Shown: positions 15,623 through 23,922, counted from the first letter of the stretch. The stretch: 25,608 nucleotides of DNA from G020344215 sp039586575 (GCA_039586575.1 JBDHKD010000036.1:1-25608); one strand, 5' to 3'. The notes: a model not told the origin generated them from the letters alone. Numbers and translations: made by a program.

Positions 15623-16996
15623 GTGTCCAGCCATGTTCGTTTCCTACTCAACGAGTCGGACCTACCCAAGTCGTATTACAACATAGGCGCCGACATGCCG
15701 GTAGCGCCGGCACCGGTCCTTCATCCGCAGACGCAGGAACCGGTGACGCCCGACTTCCTCTCCGTGCTCTTCCCGATGGATCTCATCCAGCAGGAGGTGA
15801 CGAGCGAGCGCGAGATCGAGATCCCGGAACCGGTTCGCGACGTCTATAAGCTCTACCGTCCGACGCCGCTCTACCGCGCGGTGCGACTGGAAAGGGCGCT
15901 CGATACGCCGGCGCACATCTACTACAAGTACGAGGGCGTCTCACCGACCGGTAGCCACAAGCCGAACACCGCTGTGGCGCAGGCGTTCTATAACAAGGTC
16001 GGCGGCACCAAGGCGCTGACCACCGAGACCGGCGCCGGACAGTGGGGCTCGGCCCTCGCTTTCGCCGCCCGCGCGTTCGACCTCGAGCTCGAGGTCTACA
16101 TGGTACGCATCTCGTACGACCAGAAGCCTTACCGGCGCGTGATGATGGAAGCGTTCGGCGCCGAGGTCTTCGCTAGCCCCACTGATCGCACGACGTTCGG
16201 ACGCTCGGTGCTCGCTGACGCGCCCGACAGCCCGGGCTCGCTCGGCATCGCCATCTCCGAGGCCGTCGAGACCGCCGCCTCCTCGAACGGCGCCAAGAAG
16301 TACAGCCTCGGCTCGGTGCTCAACCACGTGCTGCTGCACCAGACGGTGATCGGCCAGGAGGCGCTCAAGCAGATGGACATGGCGGGTGAGTATCCCGATG
16401 TCGTCATCGGCTGCGCCGGCGGCGGTTCCAACTTCGGCGGTATCGCCTTCCCGTTCCTGCGCGAGAACCTGCGCGACGGTCAGCGCACTCGGCTGGTGGC
16501 CGTCGAGCCGGCCGCCGCGCCGACCCTGACCAAGGGGTCGTATACCTTCGACTACGGCGATACGGCGCGCATGGCGCCGATCGTCAAGATGCACACGCTG
16601 GGTCACGACTTCGTGCCGGCGCCCATCCACGCCGGCGGCCTGCGCTACCACGGCATGGCGCCCAGCATCAGCGCGCTGTTCGACGCCGGTTACATCGAGG
16701 CCCTGGCGGTGCCGCAACTCCCCACCTTCGATGCGGCGCTCCGCTTCGCCCGCGCCGAGGGCATCCTGCCGGCACCCGAGCCGGCCCACGCGGTCCGGGT
16801 CGCCATCGACGAGGCGCTCGACGCGAAGGCCAAGGGCGAGCGGCGGGTCATCCTCTTCAATCTGTGCGGGCACGGCCACTTCGACCTGGCCGCCTATGAG
16901 GCGTACATGAAGGGTGAGCTCGTCGACTACGAGTATCCGGAACAGGCGGTGAATGAGGCCATCAGTCGGTTGCCGCAGGTCGGAGCGCCGGTGTAG
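15623..16996 (+). CDS. trpB: TrpB2-type tryptophan synthase beta chain-like PLP enzyme
   Basis: 457 residues, the longer length of the TrpB2 subclass rather than the roughly 400 of TrpB1. The PLP lysine is Lys113 in SPTGSHKPNTA. The catalytic Glu is probably Glu135 in TETGAGQWG, and GCAGGGSNFGG (263-273) holds the cofactor phosphate. The typical TrpB2 segments YRPTPLYRA, MHTLGHDF, GGLRYHGMAPS and LCGHGHFD are all present. Known TrpB2 enzymes condense indole with serine to make tryptophan, often without TrpA; some may act mainly as indole salvage enzymes or serine deaminases. No trpA or other trp gene is near. The GTG start is set by a strong AGGAGG. Tandem hairpins follow the stop directly. 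Confidence 0.92.
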   Translation: MSSHVRFLLNESDLPKSYYNIGADMPVAPAPVLHPQTQEPVTPDFLSVLFPMDLIQQEVTSEREIEIPEPVRDVYKLYRPTPLYRAVRLERALDTPAHIYYKYEGVSPTGSHKPNTAVAQAFYNKVGGTKALTTETGAGQWGSALAFAARAFDLELEVYMVRISYDQKPYRRVMMEAFGAEVFASPTDRTTFGRSVLADAPDSPGSLGIAISEAVETAASSNGAKKYSLGSVLNHVLLHQTVIGQEALKQMDMAGEYPDVVIGCAGGGSNFGGIAFPFLRENLRDGQRTRLVAVEPAAAPTLTKGSYTFDYGDTARMAPIVKMHTLGHDFVPAPIHAGGLRYHGMAPSISALFDAGYIEALAVPQLPTFDAALRFARAEGILPAPEPAHAVRVAIDEALDAKAKGERRVILFNLCGHGHFDLAAYEAYMKGELVDYEYPEQAVNEAISRLPQVGAPV

Positions 16997-17051
16997 CGCT
17001 CGCCATCTCGGTTCTTGGTGGCGAGCGTGCCCGTTCCGCTGCGGGAACCGG
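16997..17051 (+). terminator. Tandem hairpins after trpB2
   Basis: CGCTCGCCATC (16997-17007) pairs with GGTGGCGAGCG (17017-17027), 11 bp with one G-U pair, starting at the base after the stop codon. A second hairpin joins GTTCC (17033-17037) and GGAAC (17044-17048). There is no U-tract, so this may stall transcription or protect the 3' end rather than act as a standard intrinsic terminator. Confidence 0.5.
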
Positions 17052-17109
17052 CCGGCCGTCACCGCGGTTTGTTGAGAACGGGAGTCCCGACATCCAGTGA
17101 ATGCTCGCT

Positions 17110-17125
17110 ATGCCACTAGTGGTAT
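17110..17125. promoter_or_regulatory. 16-bp palindrome ATGCCACTAGTGGTAT, operator candidate
   Basis: The core CCACTAGTGG is a perfect 10-bp palindrome, and the symmetry extends to 16 bp with a single mismatched pair. It ends 25 bp before the start of the cytochrome lipoprotein gene. Right after it GTGGCA occurs twice in tandem (17127-17132 and 17134-17139). The location fits a dimeric repressor or redox/metal regulator site; the regulator is unknown. Confidence 0.5.
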
Positions 17126-17150
17126 CGTGGCAAGTGGCAGGGAGGAGACC

Positions 17151-17591
17151 ATGTCGCGGGTATATCGCCACGTCGTCTGCGCGCTAGTGATCTCTTTGGG
17201 CAGCCTGGGCTGTGCCGGGGACGGGACGGGCGTCGACGGCCAGCCGCTGGATGGTGACGAGGTCTCGTTCGCCGACGATGTGCAACCGATCTTCACCAAC
17301 AGCTGCGCGTTCTCGGGCTGCCACGGCGGCGCCAGCCCGCAGCTCGGGATGAACCTGAGCGCAGGGCAGGCCTACGCTAACATCGTCAACGTCGCCGCGG
17401 TGGAAGTCCCGACGCTGATGCGGGTTCGACCCAGCCTGCCCGACAGCAGCTATCTCGTACACAAGATCCAAGGTACACAAGCCAGTGTCGGCGGAACCGG
17501 CGGCCAGATGCCGCTGAGCGGTTGCTGCCTGACCGCCGACCAGATAGCGACGATCCGCTCATGGGTCGAGGACGGCGCGCTCAACAACTGA
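17151..17591 (+). CDS. Lipoprotein c-type cytochrome with CX4CH haem motif
   Basis: 146 residues from the ATG with GGGAGGAG directly upstream; an upstream GTG (17097) would add 18 non-signal-like residues and is rejected. The lipobox SLGC puts the lipid on Cys21. VQPIFTNSC followed by AFSGCH gives Cys52-X4-Cys57-His58, a wider spacing than the usual CXXCH, in a frame (VQPIF...C..GCHGG) familiar from planctomycete- and myxobacteria-type cytochrome c domains. Met120 in GGQMPLSG could be the second haem ligand. Cys125-Cys126 are extra. It ends in QIATIRSWVEDGA, like the final helix of small c cytochromes. It is 60 bp upstream of the barrel-cytochrome gene, so they probably share a transcript and pass electrons between them. 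Confidence 0.75.
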   Translation: MSRVYRHVVCALVISLGSLGCAGDGTGVDGQPLDGDEVSFADDVQPIFTNSCAFSGCHGGASPQLGMNLSAGQAYANIVNVAAVEVPTLMRVRPSLPDSSYLVHKIQGTQASVGGTGGQMPLSGCCLTADQIATIRSWVEDGALNN

Positions 17592-17651
17592 GTCCCGTCA
17601 TCACATCCTCGAGGCCGGCGATCGCGCCGGCTCCGCAACCGGGGGGTACGA

Positions 17652-18779
17652 ATGAGTGGTCGAGAGAGGAAAGTCTTGGCCGTTGGCCTCGGAATCGTAC
17701 TGAGCGCTATCACCCCAGAGTCCGCCGCCGCCGAGCCGTACATCGCACTGAGGACGGGTCTCAAGTGCGCGGCCTGCCACGTCAACCGTACTGGCGGGGG
17801 AGGGCGCAACGACTTCGGTAACCTGTGGTCGCAAACCAGCCTGCCGATCAAGAGTCTGGAGATGCGGAGTCGCCGCCTCAACGACTGGATCGGTATCGGC
17901 TTCGATCTGCGGGCCGTAGGCTCCTGGGCCGTTGAGCGACCGGAAGAAAACCCCGAAGCGCTGCCGCGCACGCAGGCGGAGATCACCGAGGCGCAGATAC
18001 AGCTCGAGGCCCGGCTCGTGCAGAACTACCTCGCCGTCTACATCGATCAGACGGTGGGGCCCGATCGAGCCTTTACGCGCGAGGCGTTCGGCTTGGCCGA
18101 GTGGCGCGGCAACGTCCCCGGGTTCGCCAAAGTCGGCAAGTTTCTCCTCCCCTACGGCTGGCGGCTCTGGGACGAGGAGGCGCTGATTCGCTCCGTCACC
18201 GGTTTCACCTATGCTACACCCGACATCGGCGTCGAGGTCGGGATCGAGCCCGGACCACTCAGCTGGTCGGTCGCCCTCACCAACGGGACGCAAGGCGCGT
18301 CCGAGGGCAACAGCGGCAAGATGATCACCTCGAGCGCCGTGTTCGTGAAACAGAAGTTCCGCGTCGGGGCTTCCGCGTCACTCAACGAACGTGACGACTC
18401 GAAGACGGAGATCGTCGGCGCGCACGCCGGGCTCAGGATCGGACCCCTCGCCCTGCTGGGTGAGGCCGACTTCATCTTCGATTCGTTCGATACGGGTGAA
18501 ACGCCCAAGCGGGATCAGTTCCTGGCCTACGTCGAGGGCGACTGGCTCGTGCGCAAAGGCGTCAACGTAAAACTCGCGCACGGCTATCATGATCCGACAG
18601 CGAGCATCCGCGACGATGCGGTCGATACGCCGGAGGACCAGCAGACCCGCACGCGTTTGGGTGTGGAGGTTTTCCCGGTCTCGTTCGTTCAGGTGTCGGG
18701 CTTTTTTACTCGCCTCGACAACGCCGGTGACTTGAACGATACCAGCCGGCTGAGCCTGGAGGTACATCTGCTCTTCTAG
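17652..18779 (+). CDS. Outer-membrane barrel with N-terminal CXXCH haem site (Cyc2-like porin-cytochrome)
   Basis: 375 residues. A signal peptide is cleaved near AAA-E (residue 27-28). Right after it RTGLKCAACHVNRTGGGG holds Cys39-Ala-Ala-Cys42-His43, a single covalent haem site. The rest, about 300 residues, has the alternating pattern of transmembrane strands (AQIQLEARLVQNYLAVYID, LSWSVALTNG, FRVGASASLNERDD, RIGPLALLGEADFIF, RLSLEVHLLF) and ends in Phe, the usual signal for barrel insertion by BAM. A monohaem domain fused to a porin is the design of Cyc2, which takes electrons from Fe(II) outside the cell. The protein is somewhat shorter than known Cyc2. A generic porin with a stray CXXCH is the alternative. 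ATG 17652 follows a G-rich ribosome-binding site. Confidence 0.7.
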   Translation: MSGRERKVLAVGLGIVLSAITPESAAAEPYIALRTGLKCAACHVNRTGGGGRNDFGNLWSQTSLPIKSLEMRSRRLNDWIGIGFDLRAVGSWAVERPEENPEALPRTQAEITEAQIQLEARLVQNYLAVYIDQTVGPDRAFTREAFGLAEWRGNVPGFAKVGKFLLPYGWRLWDEEALIRSVTGFTYATPDIGVEVGIEPGPLSWSVALTNGTQGASEGNSGKMITSSAVFVKQKFRVGASASLNERDDSKTEIVGAHAGLRIGPLALLGEADFIFDSFDTGETPKRDQFLAYVEGDWLVRKGVNVKLAHGYHDPTASIRDDAVDTPEDQQTRTRLGVEVFPVSFVQVSGFFTRLDNAGDLNDTSRLSLEVHLLF

Positions 18780-18818
18780 TCGTGCAAGGCGCCTCGCAGC
18801 GGTGGTGCGGCCCGCGGT

Positions 18819-20537
18819 CTAGCCGCCTCCTCTCGTGGCCCGGACCGTTCCCTCTTCGACCTGGTAAAGCAGATCAGCCGCCTCCAGCAGCGACTGATGG
18901 TGCGTGACCGCCACGACGGTTACTTCACCGCGTAGGCGCTTTAGCGTCTCGCAGATCGACTCGGCGGCCTCCGGGTCGAGCGCCGCGGTCGGCTCGTCCA
19001 GGATGAGGAGCTCGGGTTTCCCGACCAGCGCCCGGGCGATGGCGATGCGCTGTCTTTGTCCGCCCGACAGCCGAGAGCCGCGTTCTCCCACGACGCGGTC
19101 GATACCTTCCGGAAAACCAGAGACGAAGTCCAGCGCGCCGGCGGCGCTGAGCGCATCGCTCACGTCGACGCGACCGATGTGCGGGAGGCCGAGCTTGACG
19201 TTCTCGAAGATCGTGGTGTGGAAGAGCAAGGTCTCCTGCGGTACGTAGCCGATCCTGCGACGCCATGCTTCGATGTCGATGCTCCCGAGTGAAACTTCGT
19301 CCAGGTAGACATCACCCCGCTGCGGGCGTAGCAGGCCGGCTATGATGTCGAGGAGCGTCGTCTTGCCGACGCCGGAAGGGCCGGTGATCGTGGTGAAGGT
19401 CCCGCGCGGTATGCTCATATACACGCGGCTGAGCACCGGCTTATCGTCGTAAGCGAAGTCGACCGATTCGAGGTTGATCGCTCTCTCCAGCCTCGGGGTC
19501 AGCCCATCTTCCGGTAAACTCTCGCGTGCCGACTCGGCCACCTCCGCCTGCCGGCGCAGAGACCAGAACGCGCTTTCCCCGACGGCCATCGCCTGGTACT
19601 GCGACTGCACGTAGTTCACGCGCGTCATCAGGCGATAGAACAGCAGGACGATCAGCAGGGCGGCCGAGAAGCGGGCACCGCTCAGTGCAACCAGGCCGTA
19701 TAGACCCAGGGCGATGATGAGAACGAGGACCGGCTCCTGCAGCGCGCGCAGCGTTTCCGTCGCCATGATGATTCGCCGCTGCGCCTGGTTGTAGCTCTGG
19801 GCCTCCTCCTCCAGGATCGGTAGCACGTGCGGAACGCGCGACATCGCCTTGATCGGCTTCATGCCGAGCAGCAGTTCCGATACGCGGGCGAGAAGCGACT
19901 TCATCACCCGGGTCTGCTCGGCACCGGCGCTGCGACCTTCGCGAACGAAGCCGCGAAGGGTGAGCATGACGATGAAACCCACTGCGAGGACCAAAAGCGC
20001 CACGCGCCACGAGATCAGCAGTACGGCGACCACGTAGATGGCGATCTGGATAGCCCCGGCTAATACGGCGCAGGCGTCTCGATAGGCCCAGGAAGCGCGC
20101 GTCGCCTCGTTGCCCACCGCATTGGCGAAATAACCGGTCGGCTGGCCGGCGAAGTGGACCCACCGGGCCTGCATGAGGCTGCGAATAAGGCCGACTCGCA
20201 GGTCGGTGGCGACCTGCGCTACGGTATAGCCGATCTGCCGCATCGCCAACAGGTAGAAGGCGCCTTTGAGGGCCATCGCTACCACTATCACCGCCAGCAG
20301 TACGCCGAGCGTAGGTTGCAGTGTGAGCGCTCCCAGCAGTCGCGCCGCTACCTGTGTCAGTAGTGAATCGGCGGCGCCGGAATCGCCAGCGGCGATCTCC
20401 AAGAGCGGGAGCAGCGAGACGACGCCGATGCCTTCTGCCAGGCCCGCGAGGATCAGCAGCAGGACCATGAGGGCACTGCGGCCGGGGTAGGCCTTGAGGA
20501 AGAAGCCGAGGAAGCGGACGCTTTTCTGGTTCAGCAC
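18819..20537 (-). CDS. ABC exporter, fused permease and ATPase (MsbA/PglK-like)
   Basis: 572 residues from a GTG at 20535-20537, preceded by GGGTGG; the frame stays open further upstream but overlaps the receptor gene and is not coding-like. The membrane half (about 20-325) has six helices, with EGIGVVSLLPLLEIAAG in the first region, as in lipid or lipid-linked glycan exporters. The ATPase half shows Walker A GPSGVGKTT (386-394), the Q-loop YVPQET (Gln434), signature LSGGQ (490-494), Walker B LLILDE (510-515) and the H-loop His546. It works as a homodimer exporting a hydrophobic or peptide-like substrate. It starts 49 bp after the TonB receptor stop and is likely co-transcribed with it. Confidence 0.88.
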   Translation of the reverse strand: MLNQKSVRFLGFFLKAYPGRSALMVLLLILAGLAEGIGVVSLLPLLEIAAGDSGAADSLLTQVAARLLGALTLQPTLGVLLAVIVVAMALKGAFYLLAMRQIGYTVAQVATDLRVGLIRSLMQARWVHFAGQPTGYFANAVGNEATRASWAYRDACAVLAGAIQIAIYVVAVLLISWRVALLVLAVGFIVMLTLRGFVREGRSAGAEQTRVMKSLLARVSELLLGMKPIKAMSRVPHVLPILEEEAQSYNQAQRRIIMATETLRALQEPVLVLIIALGLYGLVALSGARFSAALLIVLLFYRLMTRVNYVQSQYQAMAVGESAFWSLRRQAEVAESARESLPEDGLTPRLERAINLESVDFAYDDKPVLSRVYMSIPRGTFTTITGPSGVGKTTLLDIIAGLLRPQRGDVYLDEVSLGSIDIEAWRRRIGYVPQETLLFHTTIFENVKLGLPHIGRVDVSDALSAAGALDFVSGFPEGIDRVVGERGSRLSGGQRQRIAIARALVGKPELLILDEPTAALDPEAAESICETLKRLRGEVTVVAVTHHQSLLEAADLLYQVEEGTVRATRGGG

Positions 20538-20586
20538 TGGGCCCACCCGTGGTTCGGGTAGACGCGCGTCAAGTGCGCGCGCCCGC

Positions 20587-22626
20587 TCAGCGGAGCAGTG
20601 AGTGGGTTCCCACCTGCGCGCCTGCCGCGATGGTGAACGGGATGCCGGCCCGGTCGAATGCCGTCTCGTATTCCGTGTCGAACAGGTTGTCGACTCTCGC
20701 GTACAGCTGCACCCGGTACGACAACGCGTAATTCGCCCGCAACAGAATGACGAAGTGTGGGTCGAGTTCAACTCGCTCGCCGCTGAACCGCTCGCTGAGC
20801 ACGGTCTGTGCGCCCACGTAGCCGCCACGCGCCAGCGTCGTCAGCCGTGCGTTGGGTGCCCACTCCACGAAAACGTTGGCGACCACATCGGGACGGAAAG
20901 GCAGCGCCTCACCCTCCGGGAACTCGTCCTCGGGCAGACCGGTGTTGTCCAGAACCTCGCTGGATACCCAGGCGCCCTCCGTGCCCAGCAGCCACGCCAC
21001 CGCCGGGCGCAGCTGCAATATCCATTCGAGCCCCCGGGCCCGGCTTACTCCGAGATTCCTGTTGATCTGCCTCGTCGTGCCTTCCTCGGCCACGGTGCGG
21101 ATCAGGTTGTCGAAATCCTGCTGAAAGTATGTCAGCCCCAGCGTCACCGACCTGCCGGCCAACTGCAGATCGGCCCCGACCTCCCAGCTCGTGCTTGTCT
21201 CTGCTTCCAGGTCCGGGTTCGAGGCGATGAACGGGTTGTCGAGGTACTGCTGCTGCAGGTTCGGCGCCTTGTAGGCTCGAGCGGCGGCGCCCCGAAGATC
21301 CAGCAGGTCCCGGACGGCGTTCACGCGCAGGCTGGCTCGCGGCGTGACTTCCGCCGAGAGCCCCTCGTACTTCTCGACGCGGGCACCGATCAACAAATCG
21401 CTGCGTGGTATCACGCCGGTGGTGATCTCGGCGAAACCCGCTATGCTGTTGCGGTTCAGCTCTTGCTCGCCTTCGCCGAATTCACCGCTGGTGCGGTCAG
21501 TGAGCTCTTCGTGTTCCCATAGCGCGCCCGCGGACAGTGTGAGATTGCCGTCCGCTCCGGCCGGTAGCAACTCGTAAGTGCCCGTATAATCGACGGCATA
21601 GCGGCGTAGGTCGCTGTCAAAGGTGAAGTCGGCATCGAAGATGGAGAACGGGTAGTCGCCGGTCTCTGCCACGTCGTCGCGCTGATCCTCGTACACGAAA
21701 TTCTCCGCGTAGAACGAACCGCGGAGCGTGTTGAGCCATTTCGGAGTCGCGGCGAAGGCGGCACTCAGCGATGCCACACTGCGATCGCGCTCGCTGCGCG
21801 CGTTCGGGTCCAGCGGCACACGCGTGGCCCCGGGATCGCGGACGGGTAGGTTACTTTCAACGTTGATCTGGCGGAATGTTCCCAGCAGCGACCACTTCTC
21901 GGACAACAACGCATCGAGCCGCAGCGAACCTTCCAGGGTCCATGCGTCGTTCGGCACATCATATATCCCCTGGCTGTATGCCGTCCCCAGGCTGCCGGAG
22001 TACAATAACCAGTCCGTGCCTCCGGATACCTCGGCCGCCGCTCTGAAGCTGCCACCATTGTCCGTCGCACCGCCGCCCTCGGCGACCAGGCCGAGACGCG
22101 CCGGGCCCGGCGTGCCCGGGGCCGTGATGAACTGCACGACACCACTCACGGCCGACGACCCGTAGAGCGCGCTTTGCGGCCCGCGCAGGACCTCGATGCG
22201 ATCGAGGTTGCTGAGCGTCAGGCCCTGGAAGTCGAAGAAACCGCCGTTCTGATTGACTTTGACGCCGTCCATGAGAATTTGCGTGAATACTTCCTCGCCG
22301 CCACGCAGGCTGAGTATGGTGGGACCGCCAGGCCCGTTGGACTCGTAGATGTACGTGCCTTGCAGCTTGCGTACGGCATCGACAGAGTATAGCGGCCGGT
22401 CAATCATGAGGTCCTCGCTCGTGACGAGCGAGTAGGCAAATCCGACTTCGTTCGCAGGCAGTGCTACCCGGCTGACTGTGACGATCAGGGGTCTTAGGGT
22501 CGCCACCGGTACAGCGGTCGTGTCAGGCTCCTGGGTGCGAGCCGCTGTGGTATCGCGTTCCTGCGCGAGCCCCTTGCCGGCGAGCAAGAGCATGAGGAAC
22601 AGGGTTGTGGTCAAAGATCGGGACAT
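20587..22626 (-). CDS. TonB-dependent outer-membrane receptor, BtuB-like
   Basis: 679 residues from the ATG at 22624-22626, which has GAGGAG upstream. A signal peptide ends at LAQ (about residue 22). LIVTVSR (47-53) matches a TonB box. The plug domain shows LVTSEDL, VRKLQGTYIYESNGPGG, ILSLRGGEEVFTQILMDGVKVN and IEVLRGPQSALYGSSAVSGVVQFIT, the series typical of BtuB-type receptors. The remaining 500 residues are a 22-strand barrel. It imports a scarce nutrient such as a corrinoid or siderophore with TonB energy. There is no cobalamin riboswitch: only 54 bp separate it from the divergent MFS gene. The C-terminus THSLLR lacks the usual terminal aromatic residue. Confidence 0.9.
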   Translation of the reverse strand: MSRSLTTTLFLMLLLAGKGLAQERDTTAARTQEPDTTAVPVATLRPLIVTVSRVALPANEVGFAYSLVTSEDLMIDRPLYSVDAVRKLQGTYIYESNGPGGPTILSLRGGEEVFTQILMDGVKVNQNGGFFDFQGLTLSNLDRIEVLRGPQSALYGSSAVSGVVQFITAPGTPGPARLGLVAEGGGATDNGGSFRAAAEVSGGTDWLLYSGSLGTAYSQGIYDVPNDAWTLEGSLRLDALLSEKWSLLGTFRQINVESNLPVRDPGATRVPLDPNARSERDRSVASLSAAFAATPKWLNTLRGSFYAENFVYEDQRDDVAETGDYPFSIFDADFTFDSDLRRYAVDYTGTYELLPAGADGNLTLSAGALWEHEELTDRTSGEFGEGEQELNRNSIAGFAEITTGVIPRSDLLIGARVEKYEGLSAEVTPRASLRVNAVRDLLDLRGAAARAYKAPNLQQQYLDNPFIASNPDLEAETSTSWEVGADLQLAGRSVTLGLTYFQQDFDNLIRTVAEEGTTRQINRNLGVSRARGLEWILQLRPAVAWLLGTEGAWVSSEVLDNTGLPEDEFPEGEALPFRPDVVANVFVEWAPNARLTTLARGGYVGAQTVLSERFSGERVELDPHFVILLRANYALSYRVQLYARVDNLFDTEYETAFDRAGIPFTIAAGAQVGTHSLLR

Positions 22627-22680
22627 GGTTTCTCCTCGCAGTACGTATCCGCTAGCTCGGCTCCTGGATTGCACTGGCGG

Positions 22681-23922
22681 ATGACGGACTTACCCAACGC
22701 CGCCGCGCGATTTGATAGCTGGACGCCGCTCGTCGGGTTCTTCGGCGCCAACCTTCTCTTCGGTGCCGGGCTCTTCGCCCACGCGTTCCTGTACAATTTC
22801 TACCTCGACGCTCTACAGCACGGCGAGGCCGTGATGGGCCTGGCCGCAGCCGCGCTCACCGCCGGAGGTCTCACCGCACTGATGCCGGCGGGCATCCTGG
22901 TCGATCGGGTTGGTGCCGCGGCTGCGTATCTCGTCGCTGTCGCGCTTGCTGTCGCCGGACTCGTCGCCGGTGCACTCGTCACGCAGCCGCTGTTCATCTA
23001 TGCCGCCGCCTTCATCGCCGGGTCCGGCACCGCCACCTGGCGTGTGGCGATGGGTCCGTTGATCATGCAGCTGGCGTCGCCGGCCAGGCGCGCGCGCGCC
23101 TTCTCCTGGAACGTCGCGCTACTCGTCGGGTCGGGCGCAGTCTGGATCGCGGCCAGCGGCGCCTTGCCCGCTTGGCTTGAGAGGGTCGCAGCTCTCGACG
23201 AGGTCAACGCCGTGCGCGGTGGCCTGGTGTTGGGTGCTTTGGGAACGGCACTGAGCCTCGCAATGTTCCTCGGCGCTGTGCAGCGTCGACCGGCGGCACC
23301 GACGGTGGCGCCTCTTTCCGGCCGCCCAGCGGCCTCACCCAGAGTGTTCGTCCGTGGCTTGCGGCTGCCCGCCGACCTGGCCGCACTGGTTGCGCTGGTC
23401 GCCCTGTGGATGACCGCCGCCGGTCTGGTGATCCCGTTCTTCAACATCTATTTCCTGAAAGAGCACGGCCTTCCCGTGGGCCGCATCGGTCTGGTTTTCG
23501 CCCTGGCGCAGACGCTGACGGCCGTCGTGATTTTCGGCAGCGGAGAGATCGCCTCACGTCTGGGAGCCCGCCGCACCCTGGCGGCGTGGATGCTCCTGTT
23601 CGGCCCCATGCTCTGGGCGCTCGCCGGCGTCTCCGCCCTCGAGCTGGCCGTGTTCCTCTACGTGATTCAGGGGCTCGTCCCGCCCGCGACCAACCCGCTG
23701 ATCGATCAGATCCTGCTCGAACGGGCTGCAACCGATCGGCGCGGAGCGGTCTCCAGCTGGCGAAACGGAGCCACCGATCTCAGCGGTTTGCTGGGCGCCA
23801 GCGTCGGCGGCTTCATGCTGGAGCGCGTCTCGTTCGACGGCCTGTTCGGGCTGGCTGGCGGCCTCGGCCTGCTGGGCGCCCTCAGTCTGATCGTCGCCCT
23901 CGGGCGTTTGTCCAAACACTAA
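22681..23922 (+). CDS. MFS transporter
   Basis: 413 residues from ATG 22681; a TTG at 22669 is also in frame. Twelve hydrophobic segments are visible in two six-helix halves. The motif after helix 2, GILVDRVGAAAAYL, matches MFS motif A in loop 2-3 (G-x-x-x-D-R-x-G), and loop 8-9 repeats it as GEIASRLGARRTL. The middle linker (about residues 200-225) is Arg- and Pro-rich. It should move a small molecule across the inner membrane using the proton gradient; direction and substrate cannot be read from sequence. It is divergent from the TonB receptor with a 54-bp shared promoter region, which suggests they serve the same compound. It converges with the nucleotidyltransferase gene. Confidence 0.88.
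   Translation: MTDLPNAAARFDSWTPLVGFFGANLLFGAGLFAHAFLYNFYLDALQHGEAVMGLAAAALTAGGLTALMPAGILVDRVGAAAAYLVAVALAVAGLVAGALVTQPLFIYAAAFIAGSGTATWRVAMGPLIMQLASPARRARAFSWNVALLVGSGAVWIAASGALPAWLERVAALDEVNAVRGGLVLGALGTALSLAMFLGAVQRRPAAPTVAPLSGRPAASPRVFVRGLRLPADLAALVALVALWMTAAGLVIPFFNIYFLKEHGLPVGRIGLVFALAQTLTAVVIFGSGEIASRLGARRTLAAWMLLFGPMLWALAGVSALELAVFLYVIQGLVPPATNPLIDQILLERAATDRRGAVSSWRNGATDLSGLLGASVGGFMLERVSFDGLFGLAGGLGLLGALSLIVALGRLSKH

Noticed and set aside
15941..17062. 373-codon minus-strand open frame opposite trpB2
   Set aside because: Low-complexity Arg/Gly/His-rich composition, no recognisable motif, and it covers the strongly supported TrpB2 gene.
20538..20828. 97-residue N-terminal extension of the ABC exporter
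   Set aside because: It overlaps the receptor gene and has shadow-frame composition; the GTG at 20537 gives the usual exporter length.
22627..22680. Cobalamin riboswitch upstream of the BtuB-like receptor
   Set aside because: Only 54 bp separate the divergent genes, far too short for a B12 aptamer, and none of its conserved boxes is visible.
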